DNA of 64,000 nucleotides from Prochilodus magdalenae (Eukaryota; Chordata; Actinopteri; Characiformes; Prochilodontidae), in NCBI GenBank assembly GCA_024036415.1, contig JAMWET010000949.1, positions 971,501 to 1,035,500 on the forward strand, written 5' to 3'. Of this stretch, positions 24,035 through 36,272 are shown piece after piece. Below the pieces are notes generated by a model. The model was not told where the DNA came from and ran no database searches. It saw only the letters and a list, made by a program, of their open reading frames with translations. Positions within the stretch are counted from its first letter, which is position 1, and every line of letters starts with the position of its first letter. The translations under genes and the position numbers were made by a program.

Positions 24035-26766
24035 CTGAAAAATAGAAAGAGAATATTATCAGAGGGACTAAAACCATTTAGTGTATCTACCTGCTGACAT
24101 TCAATACAGCCTCCAACATTAAAGTAATCCCTGCACTGAGACACAGGCAATGAATCAAAGCCACTGAGGAGGTGCTTCCAAGCTGCTATTGGCTACACCC
24201 TCAAAATGGGTTCAATGGAGTGATGCCATACGAGAATCTTTGAATGGACGCTTTACCAATGTGATCATCTCCACATTCTATACCAATTAAAGGGTTCTGC
24301 TTGAACCACATGACCAAGCTTAAAACCAAATAGAAACCTTCATTTTCAATATTAAATATATGTGCCAGAAAATGTTCTTTGGTGAAACACCCTAGAAGGA
24401 TGGTTCTCTGGAGAACCTATCAATGGATGAATAATTTGTTTTGCAATTGAATGCAGAACATCTACGTAATGTGAATGCTGTATATTGGAAGGAACCACCA
24501 AGCCAAGAACTTTTTGGGAACCTTCATTTCTAATGGTAAATTCTTATAACCTTGCACACAATGATGAGCTCCGCAAGATGGAAGCACCTTTGTACAGTTT
24601 AAAGAACCTCCACATATTAGAAACATTCTACACCAATTAAAGGCCAAGGACCACTGAGGAACTTTTGTTTTATAACAGTCTACTTCACAACTCAAAAGGA
24701 ATGGAGACTGTCTATCTGTATGTTTCAGCAGTAGGTACCAAACAAATGTATTCTAGCAACAGGCACATTCGTAACAAATCCTTCAAGCTGTATAATATAC
24801 ACTGCTGTTCAAACGCTGGCACACAAGTGGTGGGACTGTCTTTGGACAAAGTCATTAGTCTATTTAATACATTGACATAGAGCCAACATGGGACTTCCTC
24901 TGTAGCCAATAAAATGAGCCCAAACCACTAAAGTTTTACTGACGTCTGACGCATTTTACTGGCACCGAATATCTGTGCTGACTCCAGGCGTAGGCACCCT
25001 TGTTAATTATGGGCATCATCTAGCTTTAAACCAATTACACACATGGATTAACTGAGCACCGAGGGGTCACATTTAACAAGAGGTCAGCTTTCAAACATCC
25101 AGCAGTTTGTTTGGTCTAAAGGCCGGTCTTTTGTTTTTATTTCCTCCAACAGAAAAGACGCAGGAAAAGCAGCGGAGGGATTACGCTCCAGGCTAATGGC
25201 ACCTGAATGCCACATCGCTGGCTTAAGCCAAGTCGCAGCTGAATTATCTTAATGCTGTCATGGTGCTGTGATGGAGAGTCAGATGCCATACTGAAAGCTT
25301 ACTTGAAGGGACTGTTTGTGGAATTTGTGGAAAATGTGGAAAACCTTCAGTATCAGTAGATAACAGTCCAATATTTTCTTCATCAAGACTATTTTAATGA
25401 GCTATGTGCTGTTGTATAGGAGAAACAGGAAGGACTGAGTACACGGCTGACAACACAGCATCACGTAGTCACTTTTATTTAGTGTTTTCTTTGACTGCCT
25501 AGGCAAAAAAATACAATTAGAGTGCAAAAAAAATGCTTGCAGCCCAGCAGCTTGCTTTCATCAAGCTGACTTCTAGCAATTAGAATATTTAGGAAATGAC
25601 ATCACTTCCTACAAAACAACATTATAATTTTTAGTTTATTGTTAAATCCAAACTTTGGATTTAACCTGTTTTCTTCTTGCAGTGTATTTTTTTGGCTTCC
25701 TGCATTTCCACAAAACATACTAATAAGGATCTTTAAAAAAATATATTGTTATTATTTTGTTCCTTTGAAACCTTAACCCTTTAATGTCCACACCAAGAAA
25801 AAGAAAAATGAACATATTTTATGTTTTAATTACAATTTTAATTACATTTGTTTAGCATAGACACCTTTAAAATAAAGAAACAATTAGTTGGTGACAATTT
25901 TAGTCTTTTTAAAACTTATTTTCATTGGTTCATCAAAACGCTCTGAAACTATTATATGATATAAAAACGTTCCACCAAAAACAATGCACATGTATGGAGA
26001 GATTCCTTGTTTCCTCAATAAATGAGAAAAATAAAGATGTATCTACTGAAAGATTCAGTGACCTCACTGGCTAACATGGCTAACATGCTTCTGACAATTG
26101 GTAGACACGTCTATGTATCGTCTTGTAAAGATACCTACTGAAGTTAGCATTCCTGCTGGCTAGATCCAGTCTGTCCTGTCCCGTAACACTACTTTGTACC
26201 TCAACATGCACTACTGAGTTACTGTAGCGTCAAGTCAAATCAGTCCAACATGAGGGGATGAGGAAGTATTAGGCCTGGGATTCATTCTTTTCCCCCCGGG
26301 ATATCCAATCCAGCATTTACTGCTGATATCAGCACAATACTGATGCCTGCTCTTAATGGCATCTCTACTTTCAAGTCATCTGAAAAACAAAACAAAACAA
26401 GGCCTGGCAACATTTTTCAACACCTGCAGCACTGGCAATTAGACCCTGGAAAAGACCCACATCCACACAAAGAGAACTGAGAAAGTTTCCAGTGTTTATA
26501 GATTTTCTGGTTTCCGTTTGGTTTCAGAACAATTCCAACAGACACCCATCAAAGTAGCAGCCTAATAAAGATTTTCAGGCAAGTTTTCATGAAGTCCTAC
26601 ACACGTGCTATACGGCTGGAAAGCTTGACTTTGCTCTTTTCCTTGTAGGTCCTTAAATGAAGCTATATAAAGCATGTGTAGGCCATATAAACAGAAAGCT
26701 TAGAGCCACGCTAAAAATGTTTGGATATGCTCTTGGTTTGCTTAACAAGCTCAATGTAGCAGGATC

Positions 26767-26768
<2 letters not shown>

Positions 26769-26827
<59 letters not shown>
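26769..26827. repeat. (GA)n microsatellite
   Basis: Nearly 60 bp of uninterrupted GA. It gives spurious Leu/Ser-rich reading frames on the minus strand. Confidence 0.95.
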
Positions 26828-26832
<5 letters not shown>

Positions 26833-27372
26833 ATGAGAACAGCCCCTCGGAGCCCCCAACCTCTTCCACGTGGCACATTTCCTCTCTGGAGTAAAAGAAG
26901 AGTATTAAGAGATCTCTTTCTCTCTCTCCAACCAAGAATGTGGAGATTAGGACAGAAGGAAACAGAGCCCAGAGTAGCCGCTTCTTCTGAGACTCCTCCC
27001 TGCAGTGACATGTGCTCAGTGTTATATGTGTGTGCCAGTCATGCTGATAAGGACATCTGGTCTAACATGCTCACAGTTAACGCAGTAGTTACAAAACAGG
27101 CTTTCACAGACTGTACATCTGCTAAACTAGCACTGTATCAGATGATATTTCATATTTGCATCAACAAACTTGATGAAACTCTGCTTTCTAAGTACTGAAA
27201 AGTCAAGACCATATATCTTTCAATCTGCACAGTTTCAATTGATAGCTTCATCTGACGGAACTGTTTTGGTCTTTTCTGCTTCTTAAAATAATACCTATAA
27301 AATTATAGGAATCTTATACACTGCTTATGTTAACCAGACCACATTTCCATAGAGGGGTTTACTGTGTATTAA

Positions 27373-27408
27373 ATAATAATAATAACAGTAATAATAATAA
27401 TAATAATG
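27373..27408. repeat. (AAT)n microsatellite
   Basis: About a dozen AAT/AAC-type triplets in a row, slightly interrupted. Confidence 0.85.
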
Positions 27409-28029
27409 AGAGGAAGAAGAAGCAGAATGTTTTATAATCAAAAAACAGTAAAACTATAAATGAATCTTGAATCTTAATTAAAATAAATGCATACAAAATT
27501 TTGCAATACAAATTTAACATGCTTAACGTTTTAATCCCGAGGCGGACCCGTGCTTTTAGCCACGCCCCTACTTTTTAGATCAGGAAATGAGACTGTAGTT
27601 TCCCCTATGGCCACATGTTAGGAAGACACAGTTTTCACATAAATGGGGTGTTTTTTTGTGAATTATTACAAAAACATTATGATTTTTGGGCATGCAATTG
27701 TTCTACAGTAGTGCTTGCTAAAATTGTTCCTATTAAAACAGCAAAAATGTAACATTTAATGATTTATTTTAATAAAATAACACAGTCAGGGTATAGAGGC
27801 AATCAGTGTAAAAGCATTTCAGTCTAAGTCAGTTCCTAGTCCACAATCTAGTTATCTGACCTGTTTAGTACAACTTAGTGCGATCTTACATCCAGTAACA
27901 CAAGACTGTGCAAAGAATCTCTTATGTTGAAATATGTACTTGATATCTTGTGATCTAGTTTGTTTAGTTGTCTAGTTACATAACCATGTTTGGTTCCAGA
28001 CCTTCCTTAGGCGCCCCCATCCACCACAG

Positions 28030-28300
28030 GCATTTGTTAGTACACCGGCACATTTTGTACAAAGCCCCAGCGGGCCTAAATCTGTCTCTTCCTTTCGATG
28101 AGGTTATATTATATATAATATATATATATATATTTATTATAAATATTGTTCTTACAGGTAAACAGTAAACAGTTTATGAGAGGCAGAGCAGGCTAGGAGT
28201 GTTGGATAGAGAGTTGTCAATCAAGCTGCTTATAGCCACACCCACATAGTTTTTAGATTTGTCTGATCAGCGGATTTTAAACCATGCTTTATCACATATA
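28030..28300. repeat. Dispersed repeat shared with 15.1-15.4 kb
   Basis: gtcaatcaagctgcttatag, gccacacccacatag and gtctgatcagcggattttaa match 15330-15415 (tcagtcaagctgctcattcg, gccacacccacatgg, gtcagatcagcatcttttaa) in the same order. Both sit downstream of a -caaacagtaaaca- block. It is a diverged interspersed repeat of unknown class. Confidence 0.5.
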
Positions 28301-30248
28301 TATCTTAGAGTTCTGATATATTCTGTGATATAAATGCTTTTAATATTTTACCCTGTGGGATTGAAGCACTGATTAGCCAAACCAGGTGTTACAATAAACT
28401 AATAAAAATAATACTCACATTCCTGAAGTAAAGTTTTAGAAATGTTTATGTCATCATCAAAGGAATAGTTTTATATACGTATGACTCTACAAGAGAGTGT
28501 GTCACAGTGCGGTCATCATTTTTCCCTTTTGGCATAACTTACTTTTTCCATTCACTTCTGTCGTTAGTGCCACCAGGTACAAATCTGCTTTTGTCAGAAG
28601 CTGGCTCATATTCAAAGTAAACCCACAGGCATTAATTAGAGTTCTGAGATCCACCCTGCGGTGTGCCTTGCTGGACAGCTGATGGTGCTCACAAAGACTA
28701 AGAGGCTCTCACTAGTCTCAGGACAGCTATAATTTACAGTCTCGGTGTACGTTTTCTATTATGGGAGAACAAGCTGTTACAGCATTATACACATTGCCCT
28801 ATAAAAGTCAATGTTCTCCTAGTTTCTTTCTTAGGCGTTTCACAGCCTGAAAGAAACCCAGTGTCAATGTTAAGGAAGAAAAGACAGTAACAAGAGTTGG
28901 AGTGTTAGGCTGTGCAACGTCAGATGGTCATGATGGCCCAGAAAGCTCCCTGACCCTCTGCCCAATGATCTAAGCCGTTAACAATGGGAAAATGAGTGTA
29001 AGTATTCTATAGCCAGAAACTGCACCAGCCAACTTTGCCCATTTTTCAAAGGATTACATTCACAGGCTGAGGACCAAGACCACCAAATGTTCAGACGCAC
29101 CAACGATGATACCGCTGGAGTTTCCATCCATTCCAGTACCGCTCTTTTCATCCAGACAAGCATTTTTCAACTGCTTAAAACCATGATTAATGGACAGTAT
29201 TAAAGCCTAATGGAGTAAACAAAACCAAACGAACAAGCACTGCATCAATGTTATGCTCTACTCAGCACTTAATATGATCCAAAAAAGAAAATATCAGAGC
29301 TAGAGCGCTCCACAGAGTCTAGCAGCACATGGCCACAGCCAATAACTCACATTTAACAGGTTCTTAAAAATAAGCAAAGTGCTAAGTCTGCCATCTGGCT
29401 ACCATAAGACCGAGTCTGAGGTAGGAAAAAATGATCTACATACCAGTGTCAGTGTTCTGTCACATGTTGAACATAGCTTGTTATAGTTTTGAAAGCTGTA
29501 TCAACATTTTGCACTGTCAGAGAAATTCAATATTTGAACATTGAACTGTCATACGTTTTTCAGAGTAACTGCCATGACAGGTGTTTTACATTCAGCTGAT
29601 CATTTTATGAGCATAAAGGGAGAAACCCTACAGCTCTAAGTAAACCTTAAGGATTTAAGTGTCCAGTGTATGTTCAAGGTAATTCCATAGATTTTCCCTA
29701 TTTCTGCAGTCAAGAGTTAAGATATAAGCAAAGTCATTGATGGAGGTCTGAGGTAAAAAATCCTCCATTCTTTCCAAATCGGAGTTGTTCGCAGTTGTCG
29801 GGATGGGAACCAGATGACCAAATGTTTAATGCCAAAAGCCGCCTCACGGAAGGTTATTACATGGAGTAGTTGTGAACACATCGCCTGATGCCTGAGACAT
29901 TGTTTTAGGACAGTACTGCAATAAGACTTCTACTTAAAATACATTAATGGAAGAGAGTTATGTACAGGGTGTTACAAGGCTAAACGGTCCCCAGTAATCC
30001 AGAGATTTCACCATCACCAGCGATACAGTACAATACAAACTCAGACACATGCAGGCTCGCTGTTTTGTTGTGTAGTAAATAATATAGCTATAATCGAGCT
30101 GTAGCCATTGTGACCCCTGGTTACTATCACCACCACTGTAAGGATGTCATTTCACATCACACCACTCTAAAAGACTTTCTTTACATCTCCATAACTGTAC
30201 TATACAAGCCTAAGAACATAGTGGAAATTCTCTTCGAAGATTTAAATC

Positions 30249-30512
30249 CCTTATTGATCCCACAGTGGGGAAATCTAGTCCCCGCATTTAACCCATCAAT
30301 GAAGTGAAACACCACAAACACACTCACTAGTGAACACACTAACCCAGAGCAGTGAGCAGCCCTATCCACAGCACCCAGGGAGCAGTTAGGGGCTAGGGGT
30401 TTGGTGCATTGCTCAAGGGCACCTCAGTCGTTACTGTAGGCTTAGGGAATTGAACCAGCAACCCTCTGGTCACAAGGCTGGTTCCCTAACCTCCAGCTCA
30501 TGACTGCCCCAG
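30249..30512 (-). mobile_element. tRNA-derived SINE (antisense)
   Basis: Read on the minus strand it starts ctggggcagtcatgagctgg and soon reaches ggttgctggttcaattccc, an RNA polymerase III B-box-like block (GGTTCAATTCC). It then runs through gaggtgcccttgagcaatgc to a tail related to ttgatcccacagtgggg. This is a very abundant SINE type in otophysan fish genomes as I remember them. Confidence 0.8.
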
Positions 30513-32192
30513 TCTGTGTTTCTGTTTTTAAGGCATATAAATCTATTCTAGTAGATCCCAAAAATGAAATTATGAACACTAAAAATTAGCATAATAGGTT
30601 CCCTTTAAAGTCTTTTCAGGAACTTCATTAGACTGAACATGCAGACAGAGGCACGAGGATATCAGAATCATACTGGTGTCAGAAGGTTTTTAAAGAAACG
30701 TACTGACGTGAGCCAGATGTCTAGCTTTGACGTATTTATTGTATTTTGGAGAATACATTTTTGGTATAACACTGAACTACTGTGCTGAAACATCTGTAAT
30801 AACTCTATTTCATTCATTTTACTGCACTGGAACTGTCCATGTATGAATGTTTCACTTCTCTGTAGTAGTAATCCAGGTAATTTATTTCCATATTTTATAA
30901 ATATTTGTGCCATGGCACCACCAGATGTGCACATGCAAAATGTCAGGTTTTGACATCTGTGCACATTTTCCCAACTGCTGCACCCTTTGTGGTCTGATGT
31001 GTTAATAATCATAAATGCATACATACCAATATACATATTTTAGTTCATTTTATTTAATAGATTCATGTGTGTGTTTAAACTCTACAAGCATTACAGAGCT
31101 ACTTTGTTAATTTTTGAGTTCTGGATGAAATCAAAAGGGTTAAGCTCTTGAAACGCTCAGCTGCAACATGACCAACCATGAACTGCTTTTCTCTGCAGTA
31201 TCTAGGTTGATATAGCTAAGTCAGTTCTCCTATTGGTTAGAACTTATAGAGATGAAGAGATTAACCATCGGTACATCTAGGAAGTGACAAAGCTATCAAC
31301 CCATCACATTCTGATTTTGATCTAGAATCAGCTGCACTTCAGGAATTCTGGAAGTCCTAGATATGTCAACGACCATGATTGCGAGTGACAGCTCTTTACC
31401 GGAGCTCTTTACTGAAGGAATCACAGTGAAACTGCTATAAGGTAAAATAAATGCTATGCGGTGTCAGTCACAAGCTTCAAGGAAAACTGGCTTTGAACAA
31501 AATGGAATTTTTAGAAGTGTCAAATGTGTGTGTTTAATCTAAAGCTGCCAAAAAATGTTCATCCAAATTGCCATTTATATGCTTAATATAATCCAATAAG
31601 GATGCTACTGGAGTTTACTGGAGTTTTCACCCTTATGTTTTGACAAATCTTTTTTAATATAAATATTTTGCCCTTTTAACCTAAAAGTTCACATCAATAA
31701 GATCATAATAATACAGTGCTTAAATTTTCAAGAATTTTCATTTTGGCAGTTGGTTTTGCTCTCGAAGATTTCAAGCTACTTCCTTTTCATTTACCTTTAA
31801 CCCTGTCCTAAAAGGACTCCATTCTCTAAAACTCTTACAATCTCTCTGAAGAATCTGTCGCCAGGATGCCAATCCTGCAGCACAGACATCCAAAGACTGA
31901 CCAAGACTTTCGTCATGCCAGACTATTTCTAACCAGAATGTTAAAAAAACTTCACATCTACTTGCACTGCCCTCGGGAAAGACCCTTTTATATACTCTGA
32001 GGTACAGAGACAATTTTATTGAGACATTTTAGAATTTTACTCAACTCAACTTCAGATTTTCAGAATGTGGTAATAACCTCCTGAATACACAGTGTGGCCT
32101 TTTGTGCAAAACAAAACCATTCAGTTATTCATACCAATGCCATTCATTACATTACAATATGATTTCTAAAGCCGCTGATAATAATGTCTTAC

Positions 32193-33490
32193 CGGTGGTC
32201 CTGGTTCTCCTTTCAATCCAGGTGGCCCAGCCAGGAGGGAAAACTGTGTAGGTTCCACGTCAAAGGTTTGGAAACCATCAGTGGCAGCAGGTGTGACGGG
32301 GACAAACGAGGTGTGCGTGGAAGACAAAAAGGTGGTAGCCTCTGGCACAGATCTCTTCACAGCTACAGTGGTCAGCTGCTTCTTTAAAGAAGGCAAAAGG
32401 CTGTAAGCGCTAGAGGGTATTGGTCTGGTGGCTGCAGAAGGAGGAACACTTGACTTTTTTCTGGTTGGTCTGACTGTCACAGATATGCCGTTCGCTTTGG
32501 ATTTCTGGGATTTGTTAGTTGTCTTATGGACATTGGGACTACTTGGTTGAGTAGGTTTAGGGATGGTTGGTGATCCACTGGTCTTAAGGGGAACAGTAAT
32601 TGTGGCCGTTTTGGCTAGTACCGGAAGTTGCAGAGTTGGTTTGGCTGTCCTCGGAGGCACCGTTCCCTGTACAGCCAGGGATAAGGAACCAGACTGCGAT
32701 GTTGTTAAGATGGAAGAGTTAAGACCTCCACGGCTTTCAGAGTTAATCCTCGTCTTGCCTCGAGTTACTGAGAGACTGGGGGTTAAACCTCTGTTGACTA
32801 GCTCAGTTGTGGCAATAGGTATCCGATGGGTGACAGAGATATTAGGATCCAGGGGTAACAGCGGTAAAAGGGGCGGAAGGTTTGGTCGATAGGTGTCAGC
32901 TTCCCTGCACTGTTTTTTAATGTAATTACAATAGTTCTGAGCTGCCTTAGCAGAAGGATGAATGTCAAACTGGCAGATCGCTCCTTCAAACTGCACCGAG
33001 TTGTGGCTCATTTTGCCCAGAAGAAAAGAGCCCTCTGGATCCAGAGTTTCCTCATTTTTTAAATGCAAATTTGCATGTACACTTGTCTTCCCACAAGAAG
33101 TATATAAAGTAACCCTTTGAGGTTGGAAGTCCAAAGCCAGGTTGTGCCACTGGCCATTGTGGACGTCATAATCAAAATATACAGAGTTCTTTTGGCCCAC
33201 ATAGACTGCTATTTTCCCAGGGATGAACTGTACCCCTAGTTGCAGTCTCTTCCTCTTCGACACGATGGTGAAGAGGAAGGCACTGTTAATGCGATGCGAG
33301 CATACGCTGAGGATGAGGGTGAACTCCGTGCCCAGAGGAAATGGCACCACAGAGCTCACAGGCACTTCAATTCGTGCCCGCTGGGTGAGGATGACTCCTG
33401 ACTTGAAGGGGATGACGCCCAGTGGAGTGGAGCGTGTGCCTGTGGAAGGTTTCTTCCCAACCAGACCCAACTTCTGGAGGATGTCCACAT
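32193..33490 (-). CDS. col27a1: col27a1 exon 3: TSPN (laminin-G-like) N-propeptide domain, variable linker, first Gly-X-Y triplets
   Basis: One 1298-nt exon with acceptor ttttttttcag above 33490 and donor GTAAGA at 32192. It encodes residues 43-475 of the chain. Residues 44-240 form a thrombospondin-N/laminin-G-like domain: it begins DVDILQKLGLVG, contains GVIPFKSGVILTQRAR and HNGQWHNLALDF, and has five Cys (106, 175, 215, 230, 237), the last two in YCNYIKKQC. This closely resembles type XXVII collagen as I remember it and fits types XXIV or V/XI less well. Residues 241-463 are a Ser/Thr/Pro/Lys-rich, low-complexity variable region. Residues 464-475 (GPPGLKGEPGPP) open the triple helix. A single large exon holding TSPN plus linker is typical of COL27A1. 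The linker is about 220 residues, shorter than the roughly 360-400 I recall in mammals. The product is an extracellular matrix procollagen acting in cartilage and skeletal development. Confidence 0.96.
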
Positions 33491-35217
33491 CTGAAAAAAA
33501 AAACAGTAGAAGGATCCAGATATTACATTAAAAATCTGAAAGATTTATATACCGTAACTCCGACCCCCATCCCCCCCCCCCACACGCACATCACCACTCT
33601 CCTAAACTGATGCTGATTGTGAAAGGACTACAGCTGCAGCTTACATATATATGAACCCATTCATCCCTGAAAGTAAGGCAAACGAAAGAACAGTCAAAGA
33701 AAGTTAGCAAAACAAGCACTGTCTATTTAAATCTCTTTAGGTGATCAAACCTGCAAGGCATCTAGTGCCAGAGCATCATTTTACAGCTTGTCGAATACTT
33801 GTGAGAGCTTTTGGGAACTACAGGGCCATCTAAATGTGAGGAGTACCACCCTGGAAGCAGACAAGTATACAGCTTGGCAGTTGTAAGCTGGTCTCCTGAA
33901 CTCGGGGCCGAGATCAGAAGACAGAGGCTGTGAAGCAACATAATTGCTAAACCTGTCATCATTTCCATCCTCCAGAATGCGTCTCAAGGTCTGCAGCCTG
34001 AAGAATCGCTGGCTAGAGTGGCTGAAGTGAAATTCCTCATGGCAGACTCATCTGTCTATGAGCACCCATGACAATGGCAACCCTGGTGTTCTCTTGGTCA
34101 TGAATGAAGGCATTGCCTAATGGGGCTTGGAAAAATGACACACTTACACGTTTTAAAGCCTGTAGTTATGTCTCTGATTTTTGTGGCTTCTGAATTCTAG
34201 ATAAAATACTGAATGCCAACACAACAAAACAAGTACTGGGATTATACAGGCCACACATCATAGCATTATGGCGTTCTGACTCTACAGAACTCCTTTTCAC
34301 ACACTGTTTTTTAGCTGATGAACAATATAATAAAGTGTTAACAAAGCATTTCAGTGAGATTTACACATCCACGACAGAATGGGCTTCAGAAAAGGCATAC
34401 TTGAAGCATACGTGTCTGAGATATTCACAGTATTACTTTTAGAATGCTGTTATGAAATGGGTCATTAGAGATCCTGCATATTGCACATCTGCCCAACTAA
34501 AGATTACATTTATATACATTTAAAAAACTTACAGCTAGACTTTTGGAGATAGCACTATGTGACCTCCAGTACAAAAGAAATGATATATTTGTTCTAACTT
34601 TTCTAGCACCATTTCCTCATGCAAATGAACCAAGACTTGTCTGTATAATCACCACCGGGAAAACCCGACATCATCCATCTTAGGTTTGGCACTTCTAGGA
34701 CTCCAGTAGCGAGCTACCCATTAAAAACAAGAAATAAATATGCCATTATGCCTAATCAGCACCGATGCCTAGCCACAAGTAAAGGTTAAACACAATCTAG
34801 CAAAAGATTGGCAGTTGCAGATTACACTCTGTGAGACTAAATGAAAAGCACATGGCAAAATACTGTCAATGGGCAGGCCAATGCTTTCACCGTGGGCTTT
34901 TATGCAGTACATCACTGTCCAACCTTAACGGGCAGAAGATGATAAGGAGATTATGTAACAGATATATGTGTCTTTGCCTGAAAACCTTCTGAGAGAGTTT
35001 CCCAGGGGAGACAGTAATCATGCTCATGGAAAAGAACAGAGCTTTGCTGAGTATGCGAAAAAGGAAACTGAGACACATTTAAATGAGGCCCACCACAGCT
35101 TCCCTCCCTGGGAGACAAAAGCCATTCATAAATTGGTGGCATGTAACAATGTTTGTGGAAAGAACAACCAGAAAAGAAAAAAGGAGAAAAAAACTAAGGA
35201 AAACTGGCCTAAGTATA

Positions 35218-36272
35218 TATACACTCACCAACAAAAGAAAAGCTGCACCCAGAAGGAAGTGTCAGATTGCAATGCTGTTCAGGAGGAAGGAAGATAGAGG
35301 CTACCAGGAATAATAAATGATGATAAAGTTAGAATGATATGGGCTACATTTATTAAGCTGCACATACAGACATAATGTCTCTCAGTATGGCATCAGGCCA
35401 CCATGTTTGTTAATCCGATATGCCAGACACACTTATAGAAGAGTTATAGAGGTTCCTAATAATGTCCTGCGATGATCCATCCCATGCAGCTTGAATTGCA
35501 TACCCAGTTCCTGCAAACTGTGTGGTAGGGGCGTAGGTGGAGTGACACCAGGTCTTATGGACATATGTGGACACGTCGTTCATCTTGGCGCTGACCATGC
35601 AGCCTCCACAAATGGTTTTGCTGGTCGTCTCCAACAAGGCAAAAGCAGGACTTGTCACTGAAGATGACCTGCTGCCATTCAGGGTCACAGTTACAGTCTG
35701 GCACAACAGCATTGCAGTCTTCGGTAGTGCTGACATGGTGTTAAGGTCGTATTGGTCTGTGTGCATGTAGTCTTGCATCATGCAGCCGTCTGCCAATGGT
35801 GCTGGCACTTACAGGATGAATCAAGGGGATGAATCAAGGATGGTGTCACTGCTTGCTGAATGTCCGCAATTGTGGCTGTTGGGTTAGTCAGGTGCAGCGA
35901 TAAGGGCAGTCCTTGCTAGCTATATGCACTGCTGAGCCTAAAACTCGAATCATTCATATATCTCAATGTCAAACCTACCCACCAAGTTCTATTCATTTAC
36001 ATTTACGGCATTTAGCTGACGCTCTTATCCAGAGCGACTTACAAGGTTAATCATATTACAGGTAGGCCAATGTAGTGTTAGGAGTCTTGCCCAAGGACTC
36101 TTATTAGTGTAGCACAGCATAGTCACCTAGACTGGGATTTGAACCCCAGTCTCCCACATGTAGAGATGGCACTCTGGGTAGTGGTGTTACCCACTGAACT
36201 ACACTAACCATTCCTGTAAAATGATTCCTGCTGGGTGCAACTATTTATACCACTATTCTTTTGAAGATCAGT
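35218..36272 (-). mobile_element. Tc1-like element, family A copy 2, interrupted by a SINE
   Basis: One end is at 35218 (acactcaccaacaaaagaaa, then gcacccagaaggaagtg); the other, at about 36205-36272, is its inverted relative (tgctgggtgcaactatttat, actattcttttga). The broken transposase reads on the minus strand: a WQQVIFSD-like piece, then IQAAWDGSSQDIIRNLYNS, characteristic of the C-terminal part of a Tc1 transposase. Frame breaks make it non-functional. A SINE at about 35995-36208 splits the left-hand non-coding end. Confidence 0.8.
35995..36208 (-). mobile_element. tRNA-derived SINE nested in the Tc1-like element
   Basis: Same SINE family as at 10.5 kb, in reverse. The minus strand shows the head ttagtgtagttcagtgggta and the B-box-like ggggttcaaatcccag, and ends with the gctctggataagagcgtcag tail. 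It separates two parts of the family-A element that are contiguous at 59.7 kb, so it inserted after the Tc1-like element. Flanking attcat / attcct may be a worn target duplication. Confidence 0.85.

Larger units (their letters stand above)
24035..32192 (-). other. col27a1 intron 3 (about 8.2 kb)
   Basis: The intron lies between exons 3 and 4. It contains a (GA)n tract, an (AAT)n tract, a TA-rich run near 28110-28135, a tRNA-derived SINE at about 30.25-30.51 kb and a dispersed repeat at 28.03-28.30 kb that also occurs in intron 4. I find no further collagen-like exon in it. Confidence 0.75.

Noticed and set aside
26653..27011. Ser/Leu-rich minus-strand frames
   Set aside because: Produced by the (GA)n microsatellite read as CTCTCT; not coding.
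32184..33610. + strand frames opposite collagen exon 3
   Set aside because: Shadows of the real minus-strand exon, whose domain content and splice phases are clear.
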